A stretch of 8,475 nt of DNA from Flavobacteriia bacterium. Its GTDB lineage: Bacteria > Bacteroidota > Bacteroidia > Flavobacteriales > Flavobacteriaceae. Location: the NCBI GenBank assembly GCA_003973375.1, contig QNYL01000066.1, positions 1 through 8,475 on the forward strand, given 5' to 3'. Below the pieces are notes generated by a model. That model worked only from the letters and a program-made list of their open reading frames with translations. It was not told where the DNA came from and searched no databases. Positions 1 to 6,349 of the stretch are shown here, piece by piece (the first letter of the stretch is position 1; each line of letters begins with the position of its first letter). Both the position numbers and the translations under genes were made by a program.

Positions 1-292
1 TGGTGTAAAACCTAAAAATAAAGAAAAGAATCACTATAAAATGGAACGCAAAATAGATTTCCATTATTCCGGTAAGTTCATATTTTTTGTAAAATTCAAT
101 AGTTCCTTTGTAATCGGAAAACAGTAAAAATATATTGGGAAGGATGAATTCGAGGATGCTGATGATCAGGATCCATTTAACAGATGAAGAAGATCTCAGA
201 TGCATCATCTTAAAGATTTCCTCTTTTGAGAATGAAAATTTGCATTCATCCTGCTTTTTCCAGACATCCTTTATGTTCTCTAATGTTGGCAT
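1..292 (-). CDS. Small membrane protein downstream of ECF sigma factor (C-terminus cut by window edge)
   Basis: An open frame starts at the ATG whose complement is at 290-292 and runs 97 codons to the window edge without a stop. The protein begins MPTLENIKDVWKKQ. It has a charged amphipathic region (about residues 1-38) and two hydrophobic segments (about 39-58 and 78-95) joined by a short loop. The start lies only four bases after the stop of the sigma factor gene, so the two are almost certainly co-transcribed and translated in succession. Small two- to four-helix proteins in this position are common after ECF sigma genes in flavobacteria, and some carry a doubtful carotenoid-oxygenase label in databases. 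I infer a role as a partner of the sigma factor, possibly an anti-sigma factor, from position only. No recognised zinc-binding anti-sigma motif (HxxxCxxC) is present in the visible part. Confidence 0.75.
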   Translation of the reverse strand, partial: MPTLENIKDVWKKQDECKFSFSKEEIFKMMHLRSSSSVKWILIISILEFILPNIFLLFSDYKGTIEFYKKYELTGIMEIYFAFHFIVILFFIFRFYT

Positions 293-296
293 AGAG

Positions 297-791
297 TTAT
301 GGATTAAGTATTTTTTTTAATTTAGTTTTTGTTCGGTTCATTTTTACTCTGGCATTTATTTCGCTGATACCCAGTGTTTTTGATATTTCTTTATAGCTTT
401 TATCCTCCAGATACAATAAGGCTAAAGCTTTTTCTATGTCGTTCAGTTTATGGATCGCTTTATAAAGCATGTCAATTTGCCTGTCCTTTTCATCATTATA
501 ATCCTGATATTCAAGTTCTTTTAAATTATCGAATATCGGACCGGTATCAACATTCTTTTTAGACTTGCGATAAAGTGATATTGCTGTATTGAATGCTACT
601 CGATACATCCAGGTACTGAATTTTGAATCACCTCTGAATTTGGGATAAGCTTTCCACAACTGAATGGTGATCTCTTGAAACAAATCCTTATGGGCAGCCT
701 CATTAATCGTATAGGTTCTGCAAACCTTATGAATAATATTCTGGTTCTTTTCTAAGTCTGCAACAAATTTCTTTTCTAGATCTTTGGTCAC
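297..791 (-). CDS. ECF-type RNA polymerase sigma factor (sigma-70 family)
   Basis: This 164-residue protein has the two-domain layout of an ECF sigma factor, which directs core RNA polymerase to a small set of promoters. Region 2 spans about residues 17-78. It includes the core-binding stretch around DLFQEITIQLWKAYPKF and the WMYRVAFNTAISLYRKSKK helix that would contact the -10 element. A short acidic linker follows (about 80-107). Region 4 (about 108-162) contains the helix-turn-helix SYKEISKTLGISEINARVK, which would bind the -35 element. The length is normal for the class. The start is GTG at 791; no in-frame ATG lies in the short upstream stretch, and the first internal ATG (residue 108) would delete region 2. 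A G-rich stretch directly abuts the start, but there is no properly spaced Shine-Dalgarno. The next gene starts four bases beyond the stop and is the likely regulator of this factor. Its target genes cannot be told from this window. Confidence 0.95.
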   Translation of the reverse strand: MTKDLEKKFVADLEKNQNIIHKVCRTYTINEAAHKDLFQEITIQLWKAYPKFRGDSKFSTWMYRVAFNTAISLYRKSKKNVDTGPIFDNLKELEYQDYNDEKDRQIDMLYKAIHKLNDIEKALALLYLEDKSYKEISKTLGISEINARVKMNRTKTKLKKILNP

Positions 792-811
792 CCCTCTAGT
801 TGATTTAATAA

Positions 812-840
812 TAAGTAGTAAAAATAGTCTATTCGTTACA
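812..840 (-). promoter_or_regulatory. Candidate ECF-type promoter for the sigma factor operon
   Basis: Read on the minus strand there is TGTAAC (840-835), a 16-base spacer, then CTACTTA (818-812), about 20 bases before the GTG start of the sigma gene. From memory, Bacteroidota ECF promoters often carry a GTAAC-type -35 element and a CGTCTTA-like -10 element about 16 bases apart. The -10 here matches that pattern at five of seven positions. The placement would fit autoregulation, but this is pattern matching against a recalled consensus and could be chance. Confidence 0.3.
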
Positions 841-998
841 GAATTTAAACAATAAAACAGGCGGATCCGAAAAAGTATATCAAAAATTCATTTCATCCCG
901 AAAAAACAACAGTTCGGTAGTAATCTTTTCTCAAAACTCTTTTCCTGTTAGATATTTGCTGTATAAAATCAAGTTTAACCTTTTAAAACAATTTAGTT

Positions 999-1442
999 AT
1001 GTTAAAAGTAATTACAGTAGTATTGATGTATCTGATCACTTTTGTGAGCTTTGCTCAGGGAAGCGGAGAAGATGTTAAGGCTGGTAAGCACAGTGTTACA
1101 GCCATCGTAAAGAATGTAAGCAATGATAAAGGCACCGTTAGGTTTGCCATTTATGATTCTGAAAAGAGTTTTCTGGAAAGAAAATTTGTAGCCACACAAT
1201 CATCTGAAATAAAGAACGGGGTGGCACAGGTAAGCTTTTCAGGACTTCCGTCGGCCACCTATGCCATAATTTGTTATCATGATGAGAATGGTAATAAAAT
1301 GCTCGATTTTCAGCAAAACGGTATGCCAACGGAGGATTACGGGGCTACAAATAATGTTTTTAACTTCGGACCACCTCAATTTAAGGATGCTAAATTTGAA
1401 TTGAAAGATAAAGACCTTACATTTGAGATAAAATTTATGTAA
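999..1442 (+). CDS. Secreted DUF2141 domain protein
   Basis: The 147-residue product starts with a Sec signal peptide: K3, a hydrophobic core at about residues 4-18, and a likely cleavage after SFA, leaving Gln20 as the first mature residue. The mature part matches the DUF2141 family, a beta-sandwich domain of unknown function common in Bacteroidota and proteobacteria. Visible hallmarks are GTVRFAIYDSEKSF (45-58), the LPSATYAIICYHDENGNKMLD stretch (83-103), GMPTEDYG (108-115) and GPPQFKDAKFEL (124-135). The family usually has a Gly in the loop where this protein has SATYAI. It probably acts in the periplasm or at the outer surface. It ends 36 bases before the histidine kinase gene on the same strand, so it is likely the first gene of the signalling operon and could feed information to the kinase. 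That link is inference from position. Confidence 0.9.
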   Translation: MLKVITVVLMYLITFVSFAQGSGEDVKAGKHSVTAIVKNVSNDKGTVRFAIYDSEKSFLERKFVATQSSEIKNGVAQVSFSGLPSATYAIICYHDENGNKMLDFQQNGMPTEDYGATNNVFNFGPPQFKDAKFELKDKDLTFEIKFM

Positions 1443-1478
1443 ATTAATAAACCTAACTGAACTGATAAACAGAGAAAA

Positions 1479-2813
1479 ATGTACGACTGGAGAAAATTGA
1501 CTAAAATATCATTCATTACCGGGATTATAGTGTTTGTTTTGGGTACCTTCTTCTTCTCTTCAAATGGTTTTCAAAAACCCGCAGAGGAATTGTTTATCTC
1601 ATTTGCGATCTATCAGCTGTACGCTTTTGTACTCGGTTTTGTAAATTCCTATTATTTTCATGTGATCAGTATCAGGATTCCCTGGGAAAAGAACTTTGTA
1701 AAAGCAATAGTTTATGGATTTTCAGGCTCATTGATCTTAACAACGCTGGCATTAATTCTGTTAAGATTTATAGCAATGGTACTGTTTTTCGGCCATGATC
1801 CCGAGACCTTCCTGCAGCATTCAAAGATGTATTTTATTTTTGGAATTTCCATTACGGCCATCATCAGTCTGATCTTTTATATTTTTTATTTCTATAAAGC
1901 CGTTACCGAAAAAAAGATCACGGAATCGGAAGTAGTGGCCAAGACAGAAACCGCTAAATACGAATCATTAAAGAGCCAGCTGGATCCGCACTTTTTGTTT
2001 AACAGTTTGAATGTTTTAACCTCACTGATAGGAGAGGATCCTAAACTGGCAGAAAAATTTACCACCAAGTTATCAAAGGTTTACCGTTATGTGCTTGAGC
2101 AAAAGAACAAGGATTTGATCACTTTTGACGAAGAGTTGAGCTTTGCCAGAACTTATATGGAACTTCTGAAAATGCGTTTTGAAGATGCCGTTCTGTTTGA
2201 CTTGCCGGAAAGTTCAAGTAATCCGGATTTTAAGATCGTACCCTTATCCTTACAGATCTTACTTGAAAATGCGGTAAAACACAATGTGATTAGCAGTGAT
2301 AATCCCTTGAAGATCAGAATTTATGAATCCGGTGGGATTCTGGTTGTCGAAAACAAGATTAATAAAAAGAATACACTGGATAAGAGTACCAAAGTGGGCT
2401 TGCAAAATATAAAGGATCGTTATGACCTGATTACCAAGAGACCGGTTTTGATCAGCAGTGAAAATGATGTATTTAAAGTAAGCCTTCCATTATTAACCCA
2501 AAAAATTAAAGATATGAATACCGACAGAATAGATGAAAGCAGATATGTACAAGCACGAAAAAGAGTAGATGCTCTTAAAGAATTTTACGGGAGTTTGATC
2601 TCCTATGTATTAATAATTCCATTTTTATACTATATATGGTACAGATTTACACCCGGTGCAATTCAGTGGTTTTGGTTTCCGGCATTTGGCTGGGGCCTGG
2701 GACTCTTTTTTCAGGGTTTAAAGGTTTATGGAAATCCGTTTCTCGGTAAAGACTGGGAAGAGAGAAAGATCAGAGAATATATGAATAAAGATGAAAAACA
2801 ATACTGGAAATAA
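1479..2813 (+). CDS. LytS/YehU-type membrane sensor histidine kinase with C-terminal 2TM domain
   Basis: This 444-residue inner-membrane kinase would autophosphorylate on a histidine and pass the phosphate to the LytTR regulator encoded two genes downstream. The N-terminus has four hydrophobic segments (about 10-28, 39-62, 75-104, 116-140). A short cytoplasmic helix follows, then the His_kinase dimerisation region with QLDPHFLFNSLN (167-178), His171 being the likely phosphoacceptor. The ATP-binding part shows an N-box, LLENAVKHN (261-269), and a G-box-like VGLQNIKDRY (306-315), as usual for this family. The catalytic part ends near residue 340. After it comes an extra domain of about 90 residues (355-444) with two more membrane helices (about 371-389 and 395-416), ending in DWEERKIREYMNKD. 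This is a 2TM domain and closely resembles the protein encoded next. The stop codon shares one base with the start of that gene (TAATG). What the N-terminus senses is not evident; there is no large extracellular loop. Confidence 0.95.
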   Translation: MYDWRKLTKISFITGIIVFVLGTFFFSSNGFQKPAEELFISFAIYQLYAFVLGFVNSYYFHVISIRIPWEKNFVKAIVYGFSGSLILTTLALILLRFIAMVLFFGHDPETFLQHSKMYFIFGISITAIISLIFYIFYFYKAVTEKKITESEVVAKTETAKYESLKSQLDPHFLFNSLNVLTSLIGEDPKLAEKFTTKLSKVYRYVLEQKNKDLITFDEELSFARTYMELLKMRFEDAVLFDLPESSSNPDFKIVPLSLQILLENAVKHNVISSDNPLKIRIYESGGILVVENKINKKNTLDKSTKVGLQNIKDRYDLITKRPVLISSENDVFKVSLPLLTQKIKDMNTDRIDESRYVQARKRVDALKEFYGSLISYVLIIPFLYYIWYRFTPGAIQWFWFPAFGWGLGLFFQGLKVYGNPFLGKDWEERKIREYMNKDEKQYWK

Positions 2814-3136
2814 TGGAAAGGATAGAAAACAAAGAAGATTATAAAAAATATGATGATTATTTACGTGCAAAAAAACATGTAAAAGAAGTAAAAGGTTTTT
2901 ATATCCATTTAGCAGTTTATTTGCTGGTTAATGCCTATATCTTTTTTAATAGTATGAGACATATGCATTTTGAAGATATTGGATTCTGGATGTTCTCCCC
3001 TGGTTTTTTCTGGGGTATTGGATTGATCTTTCATGCTTATGGCGTTTTTGGAAAAAACCTTTTATTCAGCAAGGAATGGGAAGAGCGAAAGATCAGGGAA
3101 TTTATGGAAAAGGATAACAAGGATCTTTGGAAATAA
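2813..3136 (+). CDS. 2TM domain protein, paralogue of the kinase C-terminus
   Basis: The product is a 107-residue membrane protein with a charged N-terminal helix (1-27), two hydrophobic helices (about 28-46 and 57-78) and a charged C-terminal tail, EWEERKIREFMEKD. This is the 2TM domain, a helical hairpin of unknown function seen alone or fused to other proteins in Bacteroidota. The match to residues 355-444 of the preceding kinase runs end to end: Y-x2-A-K/R-K/R-x-V near the start, GFFWGIG against AFGWGLG in the second helix, WEERKIRE in the tail, and both proteins finish WK. The start overlaps the kinase stop (TAATG), which points to translational coupling and near-equal production. It may dimerise with the kinase tail or compete with it for a partner; that is inference from the shared domain. 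Confidence 0.92.
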   Translation: MERIENKEDYKKYDDYLRAKKHVKEVKGFYIHLAVYLLVNAYIFFNSMRHMHFEDIGFWMFSPGFFWGIGLIFHAYGVFGKNLLFSKEWEERKIREFMEKDNKDLWK

Positions 3137-3212
3137 AAAAAGAACAAGTGAAACGAGTATAAGCCGCTGGTAATGCTCTAATGGATTAGCCTGACTATAA
3201 AATTTCAAACAG

Positions 3213-3968
3213 ATGAGAGTAATAATTATTGAAGACGAAAAACCCGCTGCGCGACGACTCGCACGTATGTTAAAGGAACTGGGTATTGAGGCAGAGGCCC
3301 TGTTGCATTCCGTTAAGGATTCGATGCAATGGCTTCTCGAAAACTCTCATCCTGATCTGATCCTGCTCGATATACAGCTTTCTGACGGTTTGTCCTTTGA
3401 GATCTTTGAAGAAATCGAGGTGAAAAGTGCGATCATTTTTACAACAGCTTATGATGAATATGCCCTGAAAGCCTTTAAGCTGAACAGTATTGATTATTTG
3501 CTAAAACCGATTGACATTGACGAACTGAAAGTTGCCGTTGATAAGTTTAAAGCCAACAGGATCAGTTCCGGGCAGCAAAGTTTTAATCTGGATCAGATCA
3601 GAAAGCTGTTGGTCAATCCGCTTGAAAAAACTTATAAAAAACGCTTTACGGTAAAACTGGGACAGCATTTAAAGATGATTCCGGTAGAAGAAGTGGTTTG
3701 TTTTTACAGTGAAAACAAAGGCACCTATATTCATACCGCCGAGAACAGGGATATTTTACTGGATTGTTCCGTGGAGCAGCTGGAAGAACAGGTTGATCCT
3801 GCTAAATTCTTCAGGATCAGCAGGAAATATCTAATAAATATCGATTATATAAAAGATATCATTGCTTATACCAACAGCCGGTTACAGCTAAAGCTTAACC
3901 ATTTTGATGCTGATGATATTGTGGTAAGCAGGGAGAAAGTACGGTCCTTTAAAACCTGGCTGGGATAG
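3213..3968 (+). CDS. LytTR-family two-component response regulator
   Basis: This 251-residue protein is a cytoplasmic response regulator. The receiver domain (about 1-115) shows the acidic pair Glu7-Asp8, the phosphoacceptor Asp53 in LILLDIQL, Thr78 in FTTAYDEYA and Lys98 in DYLLKPI. After a linker (about 115-142), residues 143-251 form a LytTR DNA-binding domain. Its typical pattern is visible: an early FTVKLGQHLKMIPVEEVVCF strand set, ENKGTYIHT, and the FFRISRKYLINIDYI segment. LytTR proteins bind pairs of short direct repeats and often control cell-surface or export functions. The gene lies 76 bases after the 2TM gene and faces the same way, so it is most likely part of the same operon and the cognate regulator of the kinase at 1479-2813. 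The start ATG is followed at once by the conserved MRVIIIEDE strand, so it is secure. Confidence 0.96.
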   Translation: MRVIIIEDEKPAARRLARMLKELGIEAEALLHSVKDSMQWLLENSHPDLILLDIQLSDGLSFEIFEEIEVKSAIIFTTAYDEYALKAFKLNSIDYLLKPIDIDELKVAVDKFKANRISSGQQSFNLDQIRKLLVNPLEKTYKKRFTVKLGQHLKMIPVEEVVCFYSENKGTYIHTAENRDILLDCSVEQLEEQVDPAKFFRISRKYLINIDYIKDIIAYTNSRLQLKLNHFDADDIVVSREKVRSFKTWLG

Positions 3969-4097
3969 GTTTTAACATTTAAAATTTAAGATTTGACATC
4001 TTTTACAATATTGTCTTTAGTACTTTGTCATCCCCGTGAAAACGCTTATAATGCTATAGAAAACAATTATTGATATAAAACCCGATTGCATACATCT

Positions 4098-4634
4098 TTA
4101 TTTTTTAAAAAAGCTAAAGATATTACTACCGTACTTTCTTGAATTGACAAAGGCTTTATGACCGGAGAGATCAGTAAATTTTGAGTGCTCCACAATAAGC
4201 ATTCCATCGTCGTTAAGCAGATTTCTTTCAAATACCAGTTCAGCGATTTTATAAAATTGATCCTGTGGAAGATCATAAGGAGGATCGGCAAAGATCACAT
4301 CAAATTTAGAGCTTGTTTTCTCCAAAAAAGTAAAAGCATCACTTTTGAGTACCTGAATATCAATATCGAGTTCCTTACCGGTTTTTTCGAGAAATTTAAC
4401 ACAACCCCGGTTTTTATCTACACTGATGATATTTTCTGTTCCGCGGGAGGCAAATTCGAAACTGATACTTCCTATACCGGCAAAAAGATCCACAACACTG
4501 ATCTGATCAAAATAATAAGAATTGTTAAGTATATTGAATAAGGCTTCCTTGGCCATATCAGTGGTGGGCCTTACCGGCAGATTATGAGGAGCATTAATGC
4601 GCTTGCTTTTGTGTTTTCCCGAAATGATCCGCAT
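4098..4634 (-). CDS. rsmD: 16S rRNA (guanine(966)-N(2))-methyltransferase RsmD
   Basis: The product matches RsmD, which uses S-adenosylmethionine to methylate N2 of G966 in 16S rRNA during 30S assembly. Counted from the ATG at 4634 it has 178 residues, normal for the family. The conserved opening MRIISGKHKSKRI and the segment RPTTDMAKEALFNIL (about 22-36) are both present. Next come the SAM-binding motif VDLFAGIGSIS (about 48-58), the acidic strand end ISVDKN, and the catalytic motif IV, ADPPYDLP (about 116-123). A TTG one codon upstream is also in frame, but the ATG gives the family's usual N-terminus and overlaps the stop of the DUF3822 gene by one base (TGATG). It is the last gene of a three-gene operon and converges on the response regulator gene across a 129-base gap, in which I see no convincing terminator hairpin. 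Confidence 0.96.
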   Translation of the reverse strand: MRIISGKHKSKRINAPHNLPVRPTTDMAKEALFNILNNSYYFDQISVVDLFAGIGSISFEFASRGTENIISVDKNRGCVKFLEKTGKELDIDIQVLKSDAFTFLEKTSSKFDVIFADPPYDLPQDQFYKIAELVFERNLLNDDGMLIVEHSKFTDLSGHKAFVNSRKYGSNIFSFFKK

Positions 4635-5485
4635 CAATACTGGTGTAATAAAGTGAAATATTGTCTTTGAAGATCTTTTGTAATTTCCTCTTTCAGATTT
4701 CTTTTGTTTCTCACCTCAAGAAATGAGATATTCTTTACATATTTAAAGGCGATCTGGTAAATAGGATCGTTAGCAACCGTTTTACCTAAAAAGATCAACT
4801 CAAATTCTTTGGGATTGAAGTTCAGCTGTTCCGCCGTAAAAAGCAGATAATAGATAAAATCCTCAGGTGTTTTGTACTTAAAAGAATTGTATAGCTGAAA
4901 ATTGTTATCTGCAATGGCAAGGATCTCAAAATGCTCATGATCTACCATGACAAAAATATGAGGGTGTTCAATAAATTTATAGGTATCTAAAAGATTCTTT
5001 ACAAAAACAGTAGAGGCGTGTTCATAGTCAAAACTACCAAATTTTTCTAAAAAATAATTATTGATGTTTACAAAAGGGATGTAAACATTAATCATATCGT
5101 GATTCGGAATGGTATCGAAAGTAATAAAATCATTCCTGTATATTTTATGACCGTATTTTAAATAACCGGGCAGGTTGTTTTCATCGAACAATGCTTTGGG
5201 TACAAGCGAAGAAAGATCGTTTACATGTGTAATGTTTACAGAATTGTATTTTTTATTGAGAAGAGGTTCGGTTTTAAAAACTTCTTCAACAAACTTCAGA
5301 TGCTTATCAGGAGTATAAGTATAATCGGGAAAAGATCTGTAATGTAAAGATCCTATTTTATTAGAGATCTCATTAACTATACAAAAAGAAAATCCATCCA
5401 AACTAAGTTGGATGGATAAATGTTTTTCTTCAGGAATATACTTTTCCGAAGAATTATTTTGTATCTGAATCTTCTTTTTTACCAT
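4634..5485 (-). CDS. DUF3822 family protein
   Basis: The product is a soluble protein of 283 residues (from the ATG at 5485) of the DUF3822 family, found in Bacteroidota and often next to rsmD. It has no signal peptide or membrane helix. Two similar halves can be seen. The first opens with HLSIQLSLDGFSFCIVNE (about 22-39); the second has HIFVMVDHEHFEILAI (about 176-191), the segment LYNSFKYKTPEDFIYYLL (about 198-215) and LIFLGKTVANDPIY (about 230-243). This two-lobe layout suggests an actin-like or RNase H-like fold, comparable with PilM or GspL; that is inference, and no ATP-binding residues are proven. Its 3' end overlaps rsmD by one base. Its 5' end overlaps the upstream gene by 32 bases with this start, or 56 if the ATG at 5509 is used. 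The start is uncertain; I chose the shorter overlap and the lysine-rich MVKKK opening. Confidence 0.85.
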   Translation of the reverse strand: MVKKKIQIQNNSSEKYIPEEKHLSIQLSLDGFSFCIVNEISNKIGSLHYRSFPDYTYTPDKHLKFVEEVFKTEPLLNKKYNSVNITHVNDLSSLVPKALFDENNLPGYLKYGHKIYRNDFITFDTIPNHDMINVYIPFVNINNYFLEKFGSFDYEHASTVFVKNLLDTYKFIEHPHIFVMVDHEHFEILAIADNNFQLYNSFKYKTPEDFIYYLLFTAEQLNFNPKEFELIFLGKTVANDPIYQIAFKYVKNISFLEVRNKRNLKEEITKDLQRQYFTLLHQY

Positions 5486-6185
5486 CGTAGAAAGGAGGCC
5501 AGTTACCATTAGAGTTTACTTCGGTCAATGAACCTACTGAAATATACTCACCAGGTACGTTAATACCACCAAGTTGTTCTTTTTCAGCATTAATCAAATC
5601 TTTATCCATACCGTGAAGTACAACATCTTTTGCTACTCTTGCCTGGAATACAGAAGTTTTTACACCTTGTACTTTTTCAATTACATCCGTTTTTAATTCA
5701 AATTCAGCATTAGTGCCGGGAACTTTAAACATATTTTTATAATCACGATCCTTAAAAGAATTGATTACCGGTTCGAAACCAACCGTATCAACAATTCTTT
5801 TTTCAACATCAACAGTAATTCTTCCTCTTTGCTCAGTAACTACAATATTTTTTACTTCAGTTTTAGCAAATTTTGCTGTATCAATAAATTTGATTAACCC
5901 TTGTTTATCAGAGGTAAAGGTTCTGTTTACTTCACCGTATGCCAACTCAGCATCACGAATGATCTTTAATTTATCAATAACTTTGGCGTATCTTTTTACC
6001 TTTTCTTTATTAAAATTGATAGGTTTCATGATAGAGTTATAAACTTTATACCCCAAAAAGATGATTATTACCCACAAAATAAGAGAAATTAAAGGTTTTA
6101 ATTTCATTGGTATTTTGTTTACAATTAAGTAAGCTAATAATGCTACCAGAATTATTGAAACTATAATAATTAAAAGTGACGACAT
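5454..6185 (-). CDS. Membrane-anchored protein of unknown function upstream of DUF3822
   Basis: I do not recognise a characterised family for this 243-residue protein. It has two hydrophobic segments at the N-terminus (about 2-22 and 30-52), a helical stretch EKVKRYAKVIDKLKIIRDAELAYGEV (61-86, described in parts), then FTSDKQGLIKFIDTAKFA (90-107) and a mainly beta-rich C-terminal domain up to about residue 235. A hydrophobic helix running into an amphipathic helix with an AE-x-AY pattern and then a globular domain is reminiscent of pseudopilins, but no prepilin peptidase site (G-FT-E) is visible, so the resemblance may be superficial. Met27 (6107) is an alternative start and would leave one membrane helix. 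I keep 6185 because a strong promoter lies just upstream and the first 26 codons encode a clean hydrophobic helix. It is the first gene of the operon leading to rsmD. Confidence 0.85.
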   Translation of the reverse strand: MSSLLIIIVSIILVALLAYLIVNKIPMKLKPLISLILWVIIIFLGYKVYNSIMKPINFNKEKVKRYAKVIDKLKIIRDAELAYGEVNRTFTSDKQGLIKFIDTAKFAKTEVKNIVVTEQRGRITVDVEKRIVDTVGFEPVINSFKDRDYKNMFKVPGTNAEFELKTDVIEKVQGVKTSVFQARVAKDVVLHGMDKDLINAEKEQLGGINVPGEYISVGSLTEVNSNGNWPPFYDGKKEDSDTK

Positions 6186-6216
6186 TTTGTAAATTTTAAG
6201 TTTAAATGGTTAAACG

Positions 6217-6244
6217 CAAATCTACAAAATTTTTTTTATCACAA
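6217..6244 (-). promoter_or_regulatory. Bacteroidota housekeeping promoter for the DUF3822-rsmD operon
   Basis: On the minus strand there is TTG (6244-6242) within TTTTG, a 17-base A/T-rich spacer, then TAGATTTG (6224-6217). This is a full match to the flavobacterial sigma-A pattern TTG, 17-23 bases, TAnnTTTG. Transcription would begin near 6210, giving a leader of about 25 bases before the ATG at 6185. That leader is too short for a riboswitch, and the position supports the upstream start of the first gene. Confidence 0.65.
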
Positions 6245-6349
6245 AAGAAATTATTTGTTTTTCTAAATAGAATTTTTAAACATTTTTACGATAATGTATT
6301 TTTGATCGGAATTTTTGGGTTTAAAAAGTAAAAATTATTAATTTCTTTA

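Noticed and set aside
135..320. Plus-strand open frame of 61 codons opposite the membrane protein and sigma gene ends
   Set aside because: It is the antisense shadow of a minus-strand frame with clear coding features, and its protein has no family-like pattern.
862..869. CGGATCCG palindrome in the divergent intergenic region
   Set aside because: An isolated 8-base palindrome with no second copy nearby; it is not distinguishable from chance.
951..958. GATATTTG as a -7 element for the DUF2141 gene
   Set aside because: It departs from TAnnTTTG at the first base, and no TTG lies 17-23 bases upstream.
3137..3212. Weak stem (GGTAAT pairing with ATTAGCC with one bulge) in the gap between the 2TM gene and the response regulator gene
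   Set aside because: Six pairs with a bulge and a ten-base loop, with no T-run after it. It is too weak to call a terminator or attenuator.
3969..4097. Search for a bidirectional terminator between the converging regulator and rsmD genes
   Set aside because: Only short A/T palindromes such as ACAATATTGT and TTTTTTAAAAAA are present; there is no GC-rich hairpin followed by a T-run in either direction.
4067..4291. Minus-strand open frame of 74 codons over the 3' end of rsmD
   Set aside because: The rsmD frame through this stretch is intact and carries the family's conserved C-terminal part; the alternative frame resembles nothing.
5491..5498. Perfect AAAGGAGG Shine-Dalgarno-like sequence on the plus strand, with its complement resembling the 3' end of 16S rRNA on the minus strand
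   Set aside because: It lies within two overlapping minus-strand genes and encodes the WPPFYDG segment. No plus-strand gene follows it, and this group does not rely on Shine-Dalgarno pairing.
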